NCBI RefSeq assembly: GCF_020379485.1
Contig: NC_063452.1
Span: forward strand, 37,958,650 to 38,022,649
DNA length: 64,000 nt
Reading direction: 5' to 3'
Source of the DNA: Brassica napus
Taxonomy: Eukaryota > Streptophyta > Magnoliopsida > Brassicales > Brassicaceae
Part shown: positions 45,424 through 58,452 of the stretch, one piece after another
Position numbering within the stretch: the stretch's first letter is position 1
How the letters are laid out: every line of letters starts with the position of its first letter
Made by a program: the position numbers and the translations under genes
The notes under the pieces: generated by a model
What the model was told of the DNA's origin: nothing
What the model saw: the letters and a program-made list of their open reading frames with translations, nothing else
Databases searched by the model: none

Positions 45424-47049
45424 TTATGCAAGAGACAAGATCCCTCCATCTCCTTGCAGGTTCGTCTGTGTACCAGCCATTTTTTGTTCCACCACGCTGA
45501 TCGTACTCTCCATGGGGTTATCTACCTCTTCATCACGTAGTAGCAGAGTTTTAGATCTAGTCTGACCATTCTCCACGCTATTTTTGAACACACCACCAGC
45601 TCTCCCTGTTGTAGAATTTTCCACTCTCAGTCTCTTTCCAGATTCTGATAGGCTAATTTCTCCCTTTGTCGGCCCAAACACCAGCCCTCGAACAGGCCTA
45701 TTATTCACTTTCTTGGGCTTTCCTCTACTACCCTCAATCAATTTTCTGTTAGCGGCCCACTTCTCCTTATGCGCTCCTTGTGAACTAGTTGAAGTACTAG
45801 CTTTCCCGCTAAAGATCAAACCTTCTTTCACTTGCGAGAAACCTTTACCTTTCCTGTTCTGAATATTCATGTCCTGATTCTCCTTATTCTCCTTATTCTC
45901 TTCACCAGTAACCATATCCTCCTTTGTTCCATCCACATTCATAGTCATCTCAAGGCTGCTATACTTGTTCGATAGTGCAATATTTGCGGTCTCCTTGATA
46001 ATAGAGGTCTCATGAAGACTCTGCTGAGTTACCTCACCTGGTTCTCGTATCGCAATACCCACCTGCCTCGACACTTGCGTTCCTCTTCTCACTCCCTTTA
46101 CTTGAGTAAACCCATCCTCCTGCGGAGAGATTTGTTTAGGTACCGATGTAGGGAGTACTAACGTCACCGTCTGTAATGCCATATTAGCCACTCTCTCCGC
46201 AATAGTTTTTGGACACCCATGGACTAGATGTCCGTATATTCCACATTTAGAACAGATTTCAGATAGCCCTTCATACGCTACAAAGTATCTCTCACCATTA
46301 ATTAGCACTGTCCCTTTCAATGGCTTTGCTAAGTTGACTTCGACACAAATTCTTGCAAACCTTGCTCTCTCAAAGTTCAACGTGGTTATGTCTACCCGAA
46401 CTGGCTTCCCCAAACCCTTAGAAATCCCCATCAGGATCGACCGGTGATAGAAGTTCACTGGGATATTTGTTAGTCTAACCCAGACCGGCGTTGTAGCAAT
46501 GTCATCTCTTAAGGGATCAAATTCTGGTGACCAAGCCCTCACCATGAGATAACTACTGAAGACTCTCCATGGGCCTCCTGTCAGCGCCACCATATATTCA
46601 TCCTCCTTTTCGAAACGGACCATGAAAAACTGACGGGGCAAGTCCATGACGTACATTGCTCCCTTCGGATTCCATAACTCCCGTAACTTCCTACTCAAGG
46701 CAGATATCGCAACACTCCTTCCCAGAACCCTAACGATCATGCACTATTTCCACATCCCATTCATCGCTTCCAGCACCTCTGTCTCAATCGTGATAGACGG
46801 TTCACCATCTTCTCCATTAGGGAACTCCACTCAAAGTCTCTCCGTAATAAAGTCATCATCGATCAGTTTCTCCGGAACCGGCATCCCTCCCTCGCTCATC
46901 CCCTCTACCTTGGATGCATACGAGGGCACGCAGTCTGGTGGATCCCCTGGTGGTCTTGCTCTCTCTCCCACATCCATCATGGTCGCATCTCGATCTCCTG
47001 ACTCTGAAGCCCTAGTTTCGCCAATCGCCGAAACCCTAACGCCGCTCAT
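45424..47049 (-). pseudogene. LINE ORF1 RNA-binding protein, one stop
   Basis: From ATG 47049 the protein starts MSGVRVSAIGET. It is stopped by TGA at 46831-46833, where Arg (CGA) is likely, and then stays open to 45424. It has a DUF4283 domain (MIVRVLGRSVAISAL, FMVRFEKEDEYMVALTGGPW, SPEFDPLRDDIATTPVWVRLTNIP) and a CCHC-type knuckle (CSKCGIYGHLVHGCP), as in plant L1 ORF1 nucleic-acid chaperones. Confidence 0.9.
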
Positions 47050-47071
47050 CTCTTTATTCTTTTATAACTTT

Positions 47072-48439
47072 GAAACATAAGCACATTGATGTGCCGTTTT
47101 ACCTGAAATGAATAATTAAGAAATTATTAGAATAAGAGGAAAATGAATCTAAAATGAGAGAAAACATTTAGAAACATTTAGAATTAGGAGTAATCATAAC
47201 TTTTATGTAATTATTTTGATCAGTGGAAGAACTGATCAACAACTGGAGAAGAAACAATGAAGAAGAAAGTAAAATTAAATAAGATAGAAAGGTAAAAGAG
47301 AAAAATAGTTATAGAACGTGATCTTTATTTTGTAAGTGTGTGAAATAATTTAGGGATTTAGTTTTTTTTTTTTTTAATTTTTACGTGAAGTTCCAAAATC
47401 ATTTTTAATCAATCTTATTTGTTTTGTAAATTTTTGTTTTGTCACGTGTCTAATTATGATTTGCTAGACGACTTGCGCTTTAGTATATAAGGGATTTGTT
47501 CCTTACTTGTCTCGACTTTTCAGATACTCATTTTTGTTAAGTCCAATATCAAGTAGCTGAGTTTTTCTAATTGCAATACAAGACAAGTAATAATAGTAAA
47601 AAAAAAAATTACTGACTCGGCTTTTAAAATTACTTGTTACTTATTTTGTGACTGAAAAAAAAATGATAATTAAACCATATAAATGGAAAAACAAAATCAG
47701 AAATAATATTATTTTGTTAAAAGAAGTAAACAACACATTCACATCGAGATGATTACGTCTTTTGTTCCTTTTTATTCTTTATAATATGTACAAGTATTTT
47801 GTTTAGAGTAACTCTCGTTTTTCCAAGCCTAATAGATAAAATAAATTTCATCTTTTTCTAGTAGACTATTATCTAGTAGAGTAAAATAAAAACTCAAAAA
47901 TATTTCCACGTAATTCAGGAGCTCTTTTGTAAATAAGGGAAATTTTTGCACTATTTTGTAATTCTTGGAAGTTGATAAAAGCTCGTTGGTAATTTATCAG
48001 GAGGGGCGTCGTTCGATGCTCAGATGGCGTCGCTCAACATTCTTTAGTTCTCTTCTATTCTCGCAGGCTCCTTAGGCGCGTTAGACGGACCACTGTTTAG
48101 TAAAACGAGCATAGCTTTCGATCTAGGATCCTGATAGACCTAAAACTGGTGGACTTGGAAAGCTAACTCAAAGCTCTATCTTGTTTCAAAATATGATCTC
48201 AATAGAACCGTGGAAAGTCCTCCATATGTTGCTATACTTTTGACGCCTCTGCACAGTTCTGCCCCTCAAATAGCTATAGAATCTCCAAAGTTGTCAAAAA
48301 CGTACCTAGACCCTCTATAACACACAAAAATACCAAAACGACTCAAAACACATAGTAAAAACACTAAAAAGACATATACTATGACATAAAAATGGTAAAA
48401 TCCATGGTATATTAATTACTTTCGAAGGAAGGCAGGGAG
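47072..48439. other. AT-rich intergenic sequence, no gene seen
   Basis: No coding or terminal structures are recognised. From about 47990 to 48420 the composition is less AT-rich (GGGGCGTCGTTCGATGCTC) and may be a scrap of an LTR element. Confidence 0.4.
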
Positions 48440-49520
48440 GTGCAAATAAAATATGTGGCCCAAGCAGTTCTGACTTTCATTATGTCGTGTTTCTTGCTAT
48501 CAAAAGGCATTGTGGATAAACTAAAAGTACAATCTCATATTTCTGGTAGAGCTCAAGACAAAATAATTGAGGCTTCCATTGAATATTTTTGGGATAAATT
48601 TTGTGTCCCACAGGATCAGGGAGGGCTTGGATTTCTAAATTTTCAGAGTTTTAATGTGGTGTAACTAGCGAAACAACTATCGAGATTAATACAGTTTCCA
48701 AACTCACTACTTCTCGAGTACTTAGAGGACGCTACTACAACCAGTCATGCCTTTGGAAATACTATCGGGGAATGCCTCATCACAAGTGTATGATACGAAC
48801 CTTGGATCCCATACACAGAGGCACGGCCACTAAGGGCCTCCGACCGAGTGACATACATACACCCAAAACTCTCCGTTCATTCCTTTATTAGGCGTAATAT
48901 CAGGGATTGGAACACTTCTCTCTTACATGATTAATTATATACTGAGGACATTCCTCTTATCCTCGGACTGAGACCTAGTAATATGTGGTTCATGGATGGT
49001 TACAAATGGAATCATAGAAAATCTGGATTTTGCTCAGTTAAAATCCAGGTATGATTTGCTATGAAAGAGTGCTCAAACTCAGTTTGTTCAACCGAGTATC
49101 ACTGGTCTACATAGCCATGTGTGGAGTGTTCGGGCTTTGGGAAAGATGAAACACTTCATGTGGCAACCTCTCAGAGGATGTATTATGACGACAAAAAGAC
49201 TTGCTTTTAACCATTTGGGTACCGATATGAGCTTTCCTAGATGTAGTGATCCATAGGAAGCTATAAATCATCTTGTTTTTGAATGTCCCTCTGCGTTGAA
49301 GGTTTGGGCTTTATCAGACTATTGGTACCTTTTTCAGAATTTCCTGTCTCGGAGGAAAAAGTGGCTTATTCAGAACCATAAATTGACATCTTCCCTTGGA
49401 TCTTGTAGTACATTTGGAAGAGAAGAAATGAGAAAATATTTAATGAAAATAATGTTTCACCAATACATATCCTCCAACTAGGCTTGTTTGAAGCGGAATG
49501 GTGGAGAAAAGCTAACCTCA
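48440..49520 (+). pseudogene. LINE RT C-terminal remnant (different copy)
   Basis: Plus-strand pieces in shifting frames match the post-RT part of plant LINEs: VLTFIMSCFLLSKGIVDKL and QGGLGFLNFQSFNVV (48455-48664), AKQLSRLIQFPNS (48670-48710), SVRALGKMKHFMWQPLRGC and LVFECPSALKVW (zf-RVT, about 49120-49320) and RRNEKIFNENN (about 49420-49450). Stops and shifts throughout show an old fragment. Neither a 5' nor a 3' end was found. Confidence 0.75.
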
Positions 49521-50359
49521 GAAAGAAAAAAAACAGAAAGGAAAATGTCAATTCACCATACTTCATCATCTGCTGTGAATTTTTTCGTTTCAGAGTCCCA
49601 CCCAAAACCAGAACTACAACGAATAAAATCTGCAAACCCTTGGTACCTACCCTTCAAGATTTTCATCATATTTTTATACTGACCGTAGGTTTTTTTAGAT
49701 CCAACTTGTTGTTGTAGCGTTGTTAGTATTCTGGATTCGACCATCAGTTTGTTGAATTTGCCGCTGGCATCACGAAACCTTGATTGATTGCATCCACTAG
49801 TAACCTCAATAACAACTTGTGCTCAGGTCCAGAACATGAGTGGTATTGACCTTTACCTTTTACGTCTTTTGAATCTCCCATAAAAGGAACAATATTCAAA
49901 GACAAACATCATCCAAATTCATGAAAACTAAACAAAATACTGAAACCAATCTGAAACTACACATTCCCCAGTAAGCAAAAGTGATGAAAAAGAATACTCA
50001 CTTTGACAAATAAAAGAGATGATTGATGCTCGAATCCTATCAGTTTTGTAAGCTCTTCTCCATAGGATTAAAAGAAATCTTCGTAAACCAAGTGGCTGAA
50101 GTAACATGATCGGAGTTCTAAAGATAGTTCGTCATCTTGGAGTTTTTTATTCTTTAAAGTTGAGTTTTTATTATTTTTTTTAGCTATGGTTTTGTTTCTT
50201 CTTTGCAGAATTGTTATGATTTTTGTTCTTTATATCAGAATGTTTTTGTTTTCGGTTTTTCCTACAATGGTCTAATTTTATTTATTTATATACGACACTA
50301 TCTTCTTGTTTTCTCCTACAATGGCATAATTATATTTTACATAGGAAAGTACGAGTTTT
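49521..50359. other. Intergenic, no clear feature
   Basis: Several overlapping short frames on both strands, none with a recognisable family. Possibly the tail of the LINE remnant to the left and the degraded 5' part of the Harbinger fragment to the right. Confidence 0.35.
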
Positions 50360-51026
50360 CATACAATTCTGAAAGTGTTAAACGCACTTGCTCCAAGTTA
50401 CATGGCCAAGCCTGAAACAACAGTGCCTCCAAAGATAAGAGATAGCACACGATTGTATCCTTATTTTAAGGTACATGTAGTTCTTCTCTTATGTATTTTT
50501 TAAATACAGCAAAAATATTTACATGCTTCTATATTTTATTAGGATTGTGTAGGAGCTATTGATGGAACACATATTCTTGCGATGATAAGTGGAAAGGATT
50601 CATCTAGCTACCGCAATCGAAAAGGAAAACTATCACAAAATGTTTTAGCTGCATGCAATTTTGATTTAGAATTTATATATGTTCTTAGTGGATAAAAATT
50701 TTGAGAGAATTTTTGGCATCTTTAAGTCAAGATTCCTCATCTTCAAATCTGCTCCACCATTTCCGTATAAAACACAAGCAGAGTTAGTTCTTGCATGTGT
50801 TGTTTTACATAATTATCTTCGTAAAGAATGTCGTTCAGACGTGTTTCCTGAAGAAGTTGTTGTCGCTGATGATAATGAAAGTGATGTTCAAGAAATAGGT
50901 GAAGATGAGAACATGGATGATGATGTTCAAAATGGCACTCAAGAACAACAAAGAGTGAATGCTAATAATTCGAGAGCAAATATAGCAGCAACCATGTGGA
51001 CAGATGCTATGCATATGGGATCTTGA
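50360..51026 (+). pseudogene. PIF/Harbinger transposase (DDE_4) remnant
   Basis: Pieces read YMAKPETTVPPKIRDSTRLYPYFK (in two parts), DCVGAIDGTHI (first catalytic Asp region, about 50545-50580), NRKGKLSQNVLAACNFD and, after an internal deletion near 50690, FERIFGIFKSRFLIF, QAELVLACVVLHNYLRKEC and an acidic tail ending at 51026. This order is that of plant Harbinger-type nucleases. The part between the first and last catalytic residues is missing, and no terminal repeats were found. Confidence 0.78.
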
Positions 51027-51377
51027 TGCAGCAACAGTTTACGTTGTTTTTAGAAGTTATCTTTGCCACTATGTTTTTAAATTTATCTTTCATGTTGTGG
51101 TTTATGAATTTGGTTTTTTGATAAACAATTTTGATCTATTATATTTGCTTTTAGTAAGCTCTGGAGCTTTCTTGAATATTGTCAAGAGACTGCTGTTCAA
51201 ACTTGTTGCAGAGATTGAATTGGAAGAAGTAGAAGACGAATTGATTATGTAATATGCCATTGGATCTTCTTGCTTTTGGGACCTCGATGAGTCAACCTCA
51301 GGAAGTTGGATATGGAAGAGTATCTACAAACTTCAATCAATAGTTCGGCTTTTTATCTACTGTGATATTGGTTCTCG

Positions 51378-52075
51378 TATTACTTGCAGATTTTGAAGGA
51401 TAACTGGACCTCTCTTGGACCTTTATTGGATATCACTGCTCCAAGGGTCTCTGGTATTCCAGAAAATGCAATTGTACAAAACGCTTTGGTAAATGGAAAC
51501 TGGTGCATCTCAAGACTCCGGCCCAGGCACCTTACCATTGTATTCCTCAAGGACAGTCTCCCTCCTGCGGATACAATAACCCAAGATTGGCGACAAGCCA
51601 CCATCATCAACCTTCTCAATTAAGGATGCATGGAATCACCTCAACAATCAAGGCACCCCAGTACCATGGTACAAGGCTATTTGGTTCTCTGGTTCAATAC
51701 CTAAACATGCGTTTCACGCATGGGACACTCGCTACGCGTAACAGACTTCATACAAGGGACCGTCTCATCACTTGGGGTATGGCAGTACCTTCGACATGCC
51801 TCCTCTGCAATGCTGCTGGTGAAACTCGACAGAACCTCTACTTTGACTGCCCTTATAGTCATCAGGTCTGATCCTTCTTCACTTCTCGTGCTAATATCTC
51901 TCCTCCTATGTTGTTTGATGACGCGGTGGTCTGGTTGACTAATCCCTCACCAAACAAGAATATGTCCTTCATACTGAGATTACTCTTTCATGCTTCGTTA
52001 TACATTCTATGGAGAGAGAGAAATACTCTGTTTCCTCTCTCTCGTTCTCACAAACGAAGGAAGAAGACAAAATAT
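51378..52075 (+). pseudogene. LINE zf-RVT C-terminal fragment
   Basis: Two frames give DNWTSLGPLLDITAPRVSGIP (in part), WCISRLRPRHLTIV and then LATRNRLHTRDRLITWGM, CLLCNAAGETRQNLYFDCPYS and LRLLFHASLYILWRERN. This is the typical end of Brassicaceae L1-type ORF2. At least one frameshift lies at about 51620-51700. It is a 5'-truncated or deleted copy. Confidence 0.75.
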
Positions 52076-52620
52076 TGAAATTTCATGTTTTTACTATGTT
52101 GGAAAAAATAGTGATTACTTCATGTTTTAAAATAATTGGACTTTCAAAAGTACTCTGAAATTTAAGATCAAATGATCTCAAGTACTCTGAAATTTAAAAA
52201 AAATCCTATCCAAATCTTTTTTCCTTTTTTTAAATCCCACCCATATAAATGGGATTTAATCCAAATCTCTTCAAACTCCAATATTTTTTCAAATCCACCC
52301 AAACTTTTAAAATCCACATTTCAATACACCCCCTTAGTTTCAAATCCATTTCATAAAGTTTTCCTTTCAAAATTGTTTATCATTGAATAACAGTAGATTT
52401 GATTTACTTTTGGTAAATTGTTAATTGAATAACAGTAAACTACAAGTGATTTTAAGCTACTTTAGATAAATGTCATATTCAATAACTCAGGATTTGAAAA
52501 AAAAAATAGAAATCATTAGTTGAATAACAGGAGATTTTAAAGAAAAACCAAAACACGTTAAAATCCTCAATTCAATACACGCCCCTAAATGTACAAGAAT
52601 GTTTGTTTGGTTGTTTTAAA
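52076..52620. mobile_element. Possible MITE with short internal repeats
   Basis: Words such as TTGAATAACAGTAGATTT and AATCCACATTTCAATACACCCCC recur. CAATACACCCCCTTAG (about 52323) is echoed by CAATACACGCCCCTAA (about 52575). A small non-autonomous element is likely, but the ends and duplication could not be fixed. Confidence 0.3.
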
Positions 52621-53352
52621 GAAGATGTGCCAATGGACGTGATAGATAGTCAGCTCTAACTTGGGTATGACTTTCCAAATGGAGAGAAGGGAAATGAACA
52701 GAAGCTTCAGCAACCTTATGGATCCTATTGATGAGTTCAACACCGTACCCAAAATCCCTCACCTTGCACATGCACCTTATTTTCAGACCGCCTGCTTCAT
52801 CCTCCACTATACTCCATCCCAAAATCTGAAAACGTTTAGATAATAATAATAAATATATTTGAGATAGCACATCATTAGAGTGGTCACAGTGAATCAAATC
52901 ATGGTTTTACACGTTTATAGGATATTTAATAGTATCTACACAATGATTGTAATTTGAGAAAGATCAAGTAGAACCTAGATGAACACAAGGCTTATCATTT
53001 ATTAAGAGCATACAACTTCACTTGAATATTAGTAACAAGCTATGACATACATGCATGTTAAATTGATAATAGCCGAAAATATAAACCCTAGTTCATCAGA
53101 AAGAAATAGCTAAAAGGATATATATACGAGAAAAGTAACCTTATGGAGGAGCTTTCTGGCATCATCGGCAGATAACAGAGTCTGTGAAGGCGAAACAGGA
53201 GAGCATTGGAGCTGCGAGAGGGAGAGAGAGAACAGAGGCATTAGGAATGAGAATCTTGTGCTCAGTGCTTTGGTTCCCCAACACTTTATCTCCAAACAGG
53301 CTCGCTATCTCCTCCGGGTAAGGGTCACGGGCTCCAAACTCCCCGAGAAAAT

Positions 53353-53738
53353 TGAAAGAATGTGAGGATAAAGAGATGTAGATGAAAAACATTGAAGAAC
53401 AGAGAGAGAGAGAAAGAAAGTAGATCTGAGAGAAACTCTATTACTTTTAAATTCAAATTGTGGATCTAGATCCAAGTCTATACACAATACAATAAAATAT
53501 TTATTGTTTAAAATACTCAACGGTCTTCTTCTCTCTTCTTCTTCTTCTTTGCTTCTCAAGTCTGGTCTTCTGCTTCTAAACTCAAGTCTGGTGCTTCTTA
53601 TAAAGCCTTATAAAACCTTTATAAAACCTTATAAAACCTTATAAAACCTTTATAAGACCTTATAAAACCTTATAAGTATTTTCAAGTCTGGCAGCTTAAT
53701 TCTCAACTCTAGCTGCTTAATTCTGCTTCATGTCAACA
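53353..53738 (-). repeat. Copia 3' LTR (element orientation)
   Basis: Begins TGAAAGAATGTGAGG and ends CATGTCAACA on the plus strand. Contains an array of CCTTATAAAA units and a GA microsatellite. Confidence 0.92.
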
Positions 53739-53880
53739 CTCCCCCTCAAGCTTGACCATGTGAAACAAGTCAAGCTTGGAAGCCATGAAGTATTCCCTCA
53801 TTAAAACCTCAACTAGGTAAAACCCTTTGGGAGAAAACCCAAATCAAGGAAAAATAGTAGAACACTTCATGAAGGAGAGA

Positions 53881-56800
53881 TCATTGACATGATAGGTCTG
53901 TGAGTCCCAATTTTGGATGAATGAACTCACATACCTTAGTGCTTGTTGCCTTGGTGAAGATATCAGCTAGCTGATCTTCACTCCTTGTGTAGCACGACAA
54001 TATGATCTTCTGCTCCACGACTTGTCTCACTTTGTGGCAATCTACCTCTATATGTTTGGTCCTTTCATGGAAGACTGAGTTGCTAGCAATGTGTATAGCA
54101 GCCTGGTTATCACAATGCATCGTGATTGGCGTTGTAACTTCAATTCCCAAGTCCTTAAGAAGTCCCTTGATCCAGATCAACTCGCTTGTGAGCTTCCTCA
54201 TAGCTCTATATTCTGCCTCAGCACTTGAACAAGACACCACCTTCTGCTTCTTGCTCTTCCATGTTACCAAATTGCCTCCAATGAAAGTACAATATCCAGT
54301 AGTTGATCTCCTATCAACTCGATCTCCTGCCCAATCCGCATCACAGTACCCATACCCAACAATCTCAGTGCTTCTATTGCATCCCATCCATACTCCTTGG
54401 CCTGGTGCCTCTCTTAGGTACCTGAGAATCCTCTCAACCATGTTCCAGTGGTGTACCTTGGGAGCTTGCATGTGTTGGCTTACTTGGTTTACTGCAAAGC
54501 ATACATCTGGTCGGGTAATGGTAAGATAAATGAGTTTTCCCACCATCCTCCTATAGTGCTTTACATCTTCACATGACTTGTCTTCAATCTCCCCCTCACG
54601 CATCACTTTGTATCCTTCCTCTACAGGTGTTTTGGCAGCTCTTCCACCAAGATCTCCAGCCTCATTTAGTAAGTCAAGGGTGTATTTCCTTTGAGATAGA
54701 AACAACCCTTCCTTAGACCTACACATCTCGATCCCTAGGAAGTATTTGAGCTCTCCCAAGTCCTTGATATCAAATGAAGCCTTAAGGAACGCTTTGGTCG
54801 AGATGATCCCTTCGTTGTCACTGCCTATGATGATAATGTCATCAACATAGATGAGAATGACAATGATTCCTTGCTGGCTAGTGAGGGTGAATAGGGTATG
54901 ATCAGCTTCAGACTTGACAAAACCTCTTCCATTGAGTGTGGTGCTTAGTTTGTGGTACCACGCTCTTGGTGATTGTTTCAAACCATAGATGGCTTTCTTC
55001 AGCCTCAATACATTTCCTGGTTTGGTAAGGTGTTCCATACCAGGTGGTGGTCTCATGTAGACCTCATCTTCTAACTCTCCTTGTAGAAAAGCATTCTTGA
55101 CATCCATTTGCCACAGATCCCATTCTAAGTTCACAGCCAATGAGAGTACAATCCGTATCGTGTGAAGCTTAGCTACTGGTGCAAAGGTGTCAAGGTAATC
55201 TTCACCATAGACTTGAGTGTAGCCTCTTGCAACAAGTCTGGTTTTTTTTCTTTCTGGTTGCCCATTAGCCAAGTACTTGATAGTGAATAGTAACATGCTT
55301 GTGACAGCCTTCTTGCCTTTGGGGAGCTCACTCTCAAACCAAGTTCCATTTCGGATCATGGCACTGACCTCATCATCTACTGAGTCTCTCCATTCCTTTA
55401 TCTCCATTGTCTCCTCATAGGTCCTCGGAATATACTCTTGATCTATATTGGTGATGAAGGCTTGATGATCTCTTGGATAGTAAGCAAGGGAGCAAGTTGC
55501 TTGAGTGGGATGGGCTACTGCTTGACTGTTGAAATACTTCCAATTTGATGGACGCTTTCTCACCCTTGTGCTTCTCCTAAGCGGCTGGACCTCTCCAACA
55601 ATCTCAGCTTCAACTTCATTTTGTTGATCTGATTCCTCTTGTTGTTGACTTTCATCCTGATCATGAACCTCTTGCTCTTGATCAGTAGTCTGCGGATCCT
55701 CTTGACCCATGTGTGGTTCCTCTTGACCAGTAGACGAATCCTCTTGATTCCCCTTCAGGATTAGGATGAGAAGCCTCTTCAGCCGCATCCATACCATTGG
55801 CTTGATCTAAACTATTTGCTGAACCAGTAGTTCTTTCATTTGGTGTCATGATGATACCTAGGCTCTCCATGATAATCCGTAGGTTGTTTGCCCTATCTGA
55901 GGCCCCTTGAGATAGATCCTTGAGATTGTCCCAACTCTTCTCCTCATAATAGCCTCTAGATTCCACAAACTTGACCTCTCTGAATACTAAGACTCTTCTT
56001 GTCTCTGGAGAGTAGCATTTGTAACCTTTTTGAGTGGTAGAATACCCAATGAACACTGCCTTTGTGCTTCTGGCCTCAAGTTTGTTCATATGATCACCTG
56101 TTTGCAATACATAGCACAAGCACCCAAATGCCCGTAAATGGTCAATAGATGGTTTTCTTTTGTTCAATACCTCATAAGGTGTGGCATCATCAAGGACTCT
56201 TGTTGGAGTTCGGTTGATGAGATAGCATGCTGTCATGACTGCATCACTCCAGAACCTCTTAGGCATGTTGGTGTAGAACATCATGGACCTGGCCACTTCC
56301 ATCAGATGTCGGTTTTTCCTCTCAGCTACACCATTTTGTTGTGGAGTGTAAGGGCAGCTGGTTTGATGGCTTATTCCATGCTTGGCCAAGTGGGATTTGA
56401 AAGCTGTGCTTGTATATTCCCCTCCATTATCTGACCTGAATGCTTTGATCTTAACATTGAACTGATTAGTTATGTAGCTGTGGAAGTTTATAAATGCATC
56501 TAGTACTCTATCTTTAGATGGTATCATAGTCAGTCATGTGTATTTAGATTTCTGGTCTATGAAGGTGACAAAATATCTATGATTTTCCCTAGAAGTGCAT
56601 GGTGCAGTCCAGACATCAGAGTGTATAAGATCAAAGCATTTCTCATAGATAGTAGATGACTTGGAAAACAAAGTCTTGCAATGTTTGCCAAGAATACATG
56701 CTTCGCATCCATCATTTTTGAAATAAACATTAGGCAATAACAGGTTCAGTGCTCTAGAATGGGGATGGCCTAACCTAGCATGCCACAATACATCATTTTC

Positions 56801-58309
56801 TAAGACAGGGATTGAACTAAAAGCATAAGGTAAACATGATCTAGTCGTGGTGTCTTCAAGCAGGTACAAGTCCCCTTTTGTAACACCCTTTCCGATCATC
56901 TTAAGAGTCTCAATATCCTGAAATACGACATCATTAGGACTAAAAATAACCTTGCAGTTAAGATTAGTGGCAACCTTCTTGACAGATAATAGATTAGATG
57001 CAAAAGATGGCATATAAAATGCTTTAGTATCTTTCTCAAATAGTTTCAAGTTTCCTACACCTTTTATTGGTATGTTGTCGCCATTTGCAATCATAACATT
57101 GCCTTAGGCAGGCTTAACATTACTGATTAACCTAGCATCACTAATCATGTGGTGAGAAGCTCCAGAATCAATAACTACTGGCTTAAAGCTATCAGATGCA
57201 TTCAAGGTTGTAACAAGAGCATTGGACAGTTTATAAGAGGCATTCAAAAATAAACCAAATGTGTTACCAGAGTTCTCCTTGAGGGCTTTGATGAGAGCAT
57301 CAAGGTCAGACCTCTTGATTGTCTCATCTTGGGTAGTCCTCATGATAGAACAGCCACTGAATCCCAAGGTCTTCCCTTCTCCAACCGCAACCGAGTTCAT
57401 GGGACGAGGAGTAGATGGCTCGCCCATTTCACCAGAGAAATTCCCCCTTGCATTAGAGTAAGGTATCCTGAACTTCCGAGGCTTGAGGTGTGGGTGAAGG
57501 ATCCAACATTTGTCTTTGCCGTGACCTTTTTTCTTGCAATGGTCACACACCCACACTTTCTTGTCTTCTGGCTTGTAATACCCCTTGTTAGCTACGCCCT
57601 CATGTTTGTGCTCATTTCCTTCAGCCTTGTTAGCTATGATAAGGTCTCCTTTGCCACCAAAGAGTCCCACTGAGCCTTGCTCCTTTTGAATCTGAGCACA
57701 AAGCTCCTCAAGTGATGGAAGCTTCTCACTTCTTAGAATGTGTTTGATTAGATCACTATAACCCGGGTTGAGAGTGAACAACAAAGCAAAGACCTTGTCT
57801 TGCTCCTTTCTCTCATTAAGTACATCCGGATCAAGACTGGCCGGTCTTAGCATCTCTAACTCGGCCCACAACGATCTGAACTTCCCAAAATGCTTGGAAA
57901 ATTCAGTGTCCTCTTGACTGAGAGTGTTGATAGCCCTCTTGACTTCAAACACCCTACTGATGTTAGATATATTTCCATATACCTTCTGGAGAGTATCCCA
58001 CAGCTCCTTGGAAGTTTCACAGTAGGAGTAAGCTTCCAAGATAGAGGTTTCAAGACTATTTTGAATGATGGAAAGGACCATGAGATCCTTCTGACTTCTC
58101 TTTCCACCTCGTTCAGCCGCAACAACAACTTCTTTACCATCCTCTCCTAGGATGGTCTTCTAGGTGTCTTTGCCGTCAACAACATACTCCCAAAGACCTC
58201 TGCCTCTAAGAGCGGTTTTGACAAGTCTAGACCACAGTAAGTAGTTGGTTCCCTTGAGGGTAACCGGAATAGACACGGAATTAAAGACATCAGTGTATGA
58301 GTTTTCCAT
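53881..58309 (-). pseudogene. Copia gag-pol polyprotein, three stops and a frameshift
   Basis: From MENSYTDVF (58309): gag with NYLLWSRLVKTAL, a stop at 58160, and a CCHC knuckle (CDHCKKKGHGKDKC). The protease (VVIDSGASHHM) is followed by a stop at 57104, then the GAG-pre-integrase (LWHARLGHP). A stop at 56534 falls inside the integrase start (FVTFIDQKSKYT*). The integrase core has FRSDNGGEYTS and QQNGVAERKNRH. A one-base frameshift lies near 55757-55765, just before the RT (MDVKNAFLQGEL, YGLKQSPRAW, catalytic YVDDIIIIGSD). RNase H (DADWAGD, SSAEAEYRAM, ADIFTKA) ends at 53881. Domain order protease-integrase-RT-RNase H is diagnostic of Copia. Confidence 0.93.
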
Positions 58310-58452
58310 TTTTTTTTTTTCTGGGAATGAAGAACAACTCAAGAACAGGATGAACTTTACCAAAAATAGAAAGGGAAAATCAGAGATTTGTGGAAGTAAA
58401 GAGAATAGAGTAGAGAAGAATGAATCTCAGGAGCTTACTTGCTCTGATACCA

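Larger units (their letters stand above)
41195..47055 (-). mobile_element. Full-length L1-type LINE, 5861 bp, decayed
   Basis: The perfect 16-base duplication ATTCTTTTATAACTTT flanks it (41179-41194 and 47056-47071). On the minus strand ORF1 begins almost at the 5' end (47049), ORF2 follows, and the 3' end is a short A-rich tail at 41195. The domain order is ORF1 (DUF4283 plus zinc knuckle), endonuclease, reverse transcriptase, RNase H, as in plant L1 elements. Four in-frame stops are all explicable by C-to-T or G-to-A changes. Confidence 0.93.
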
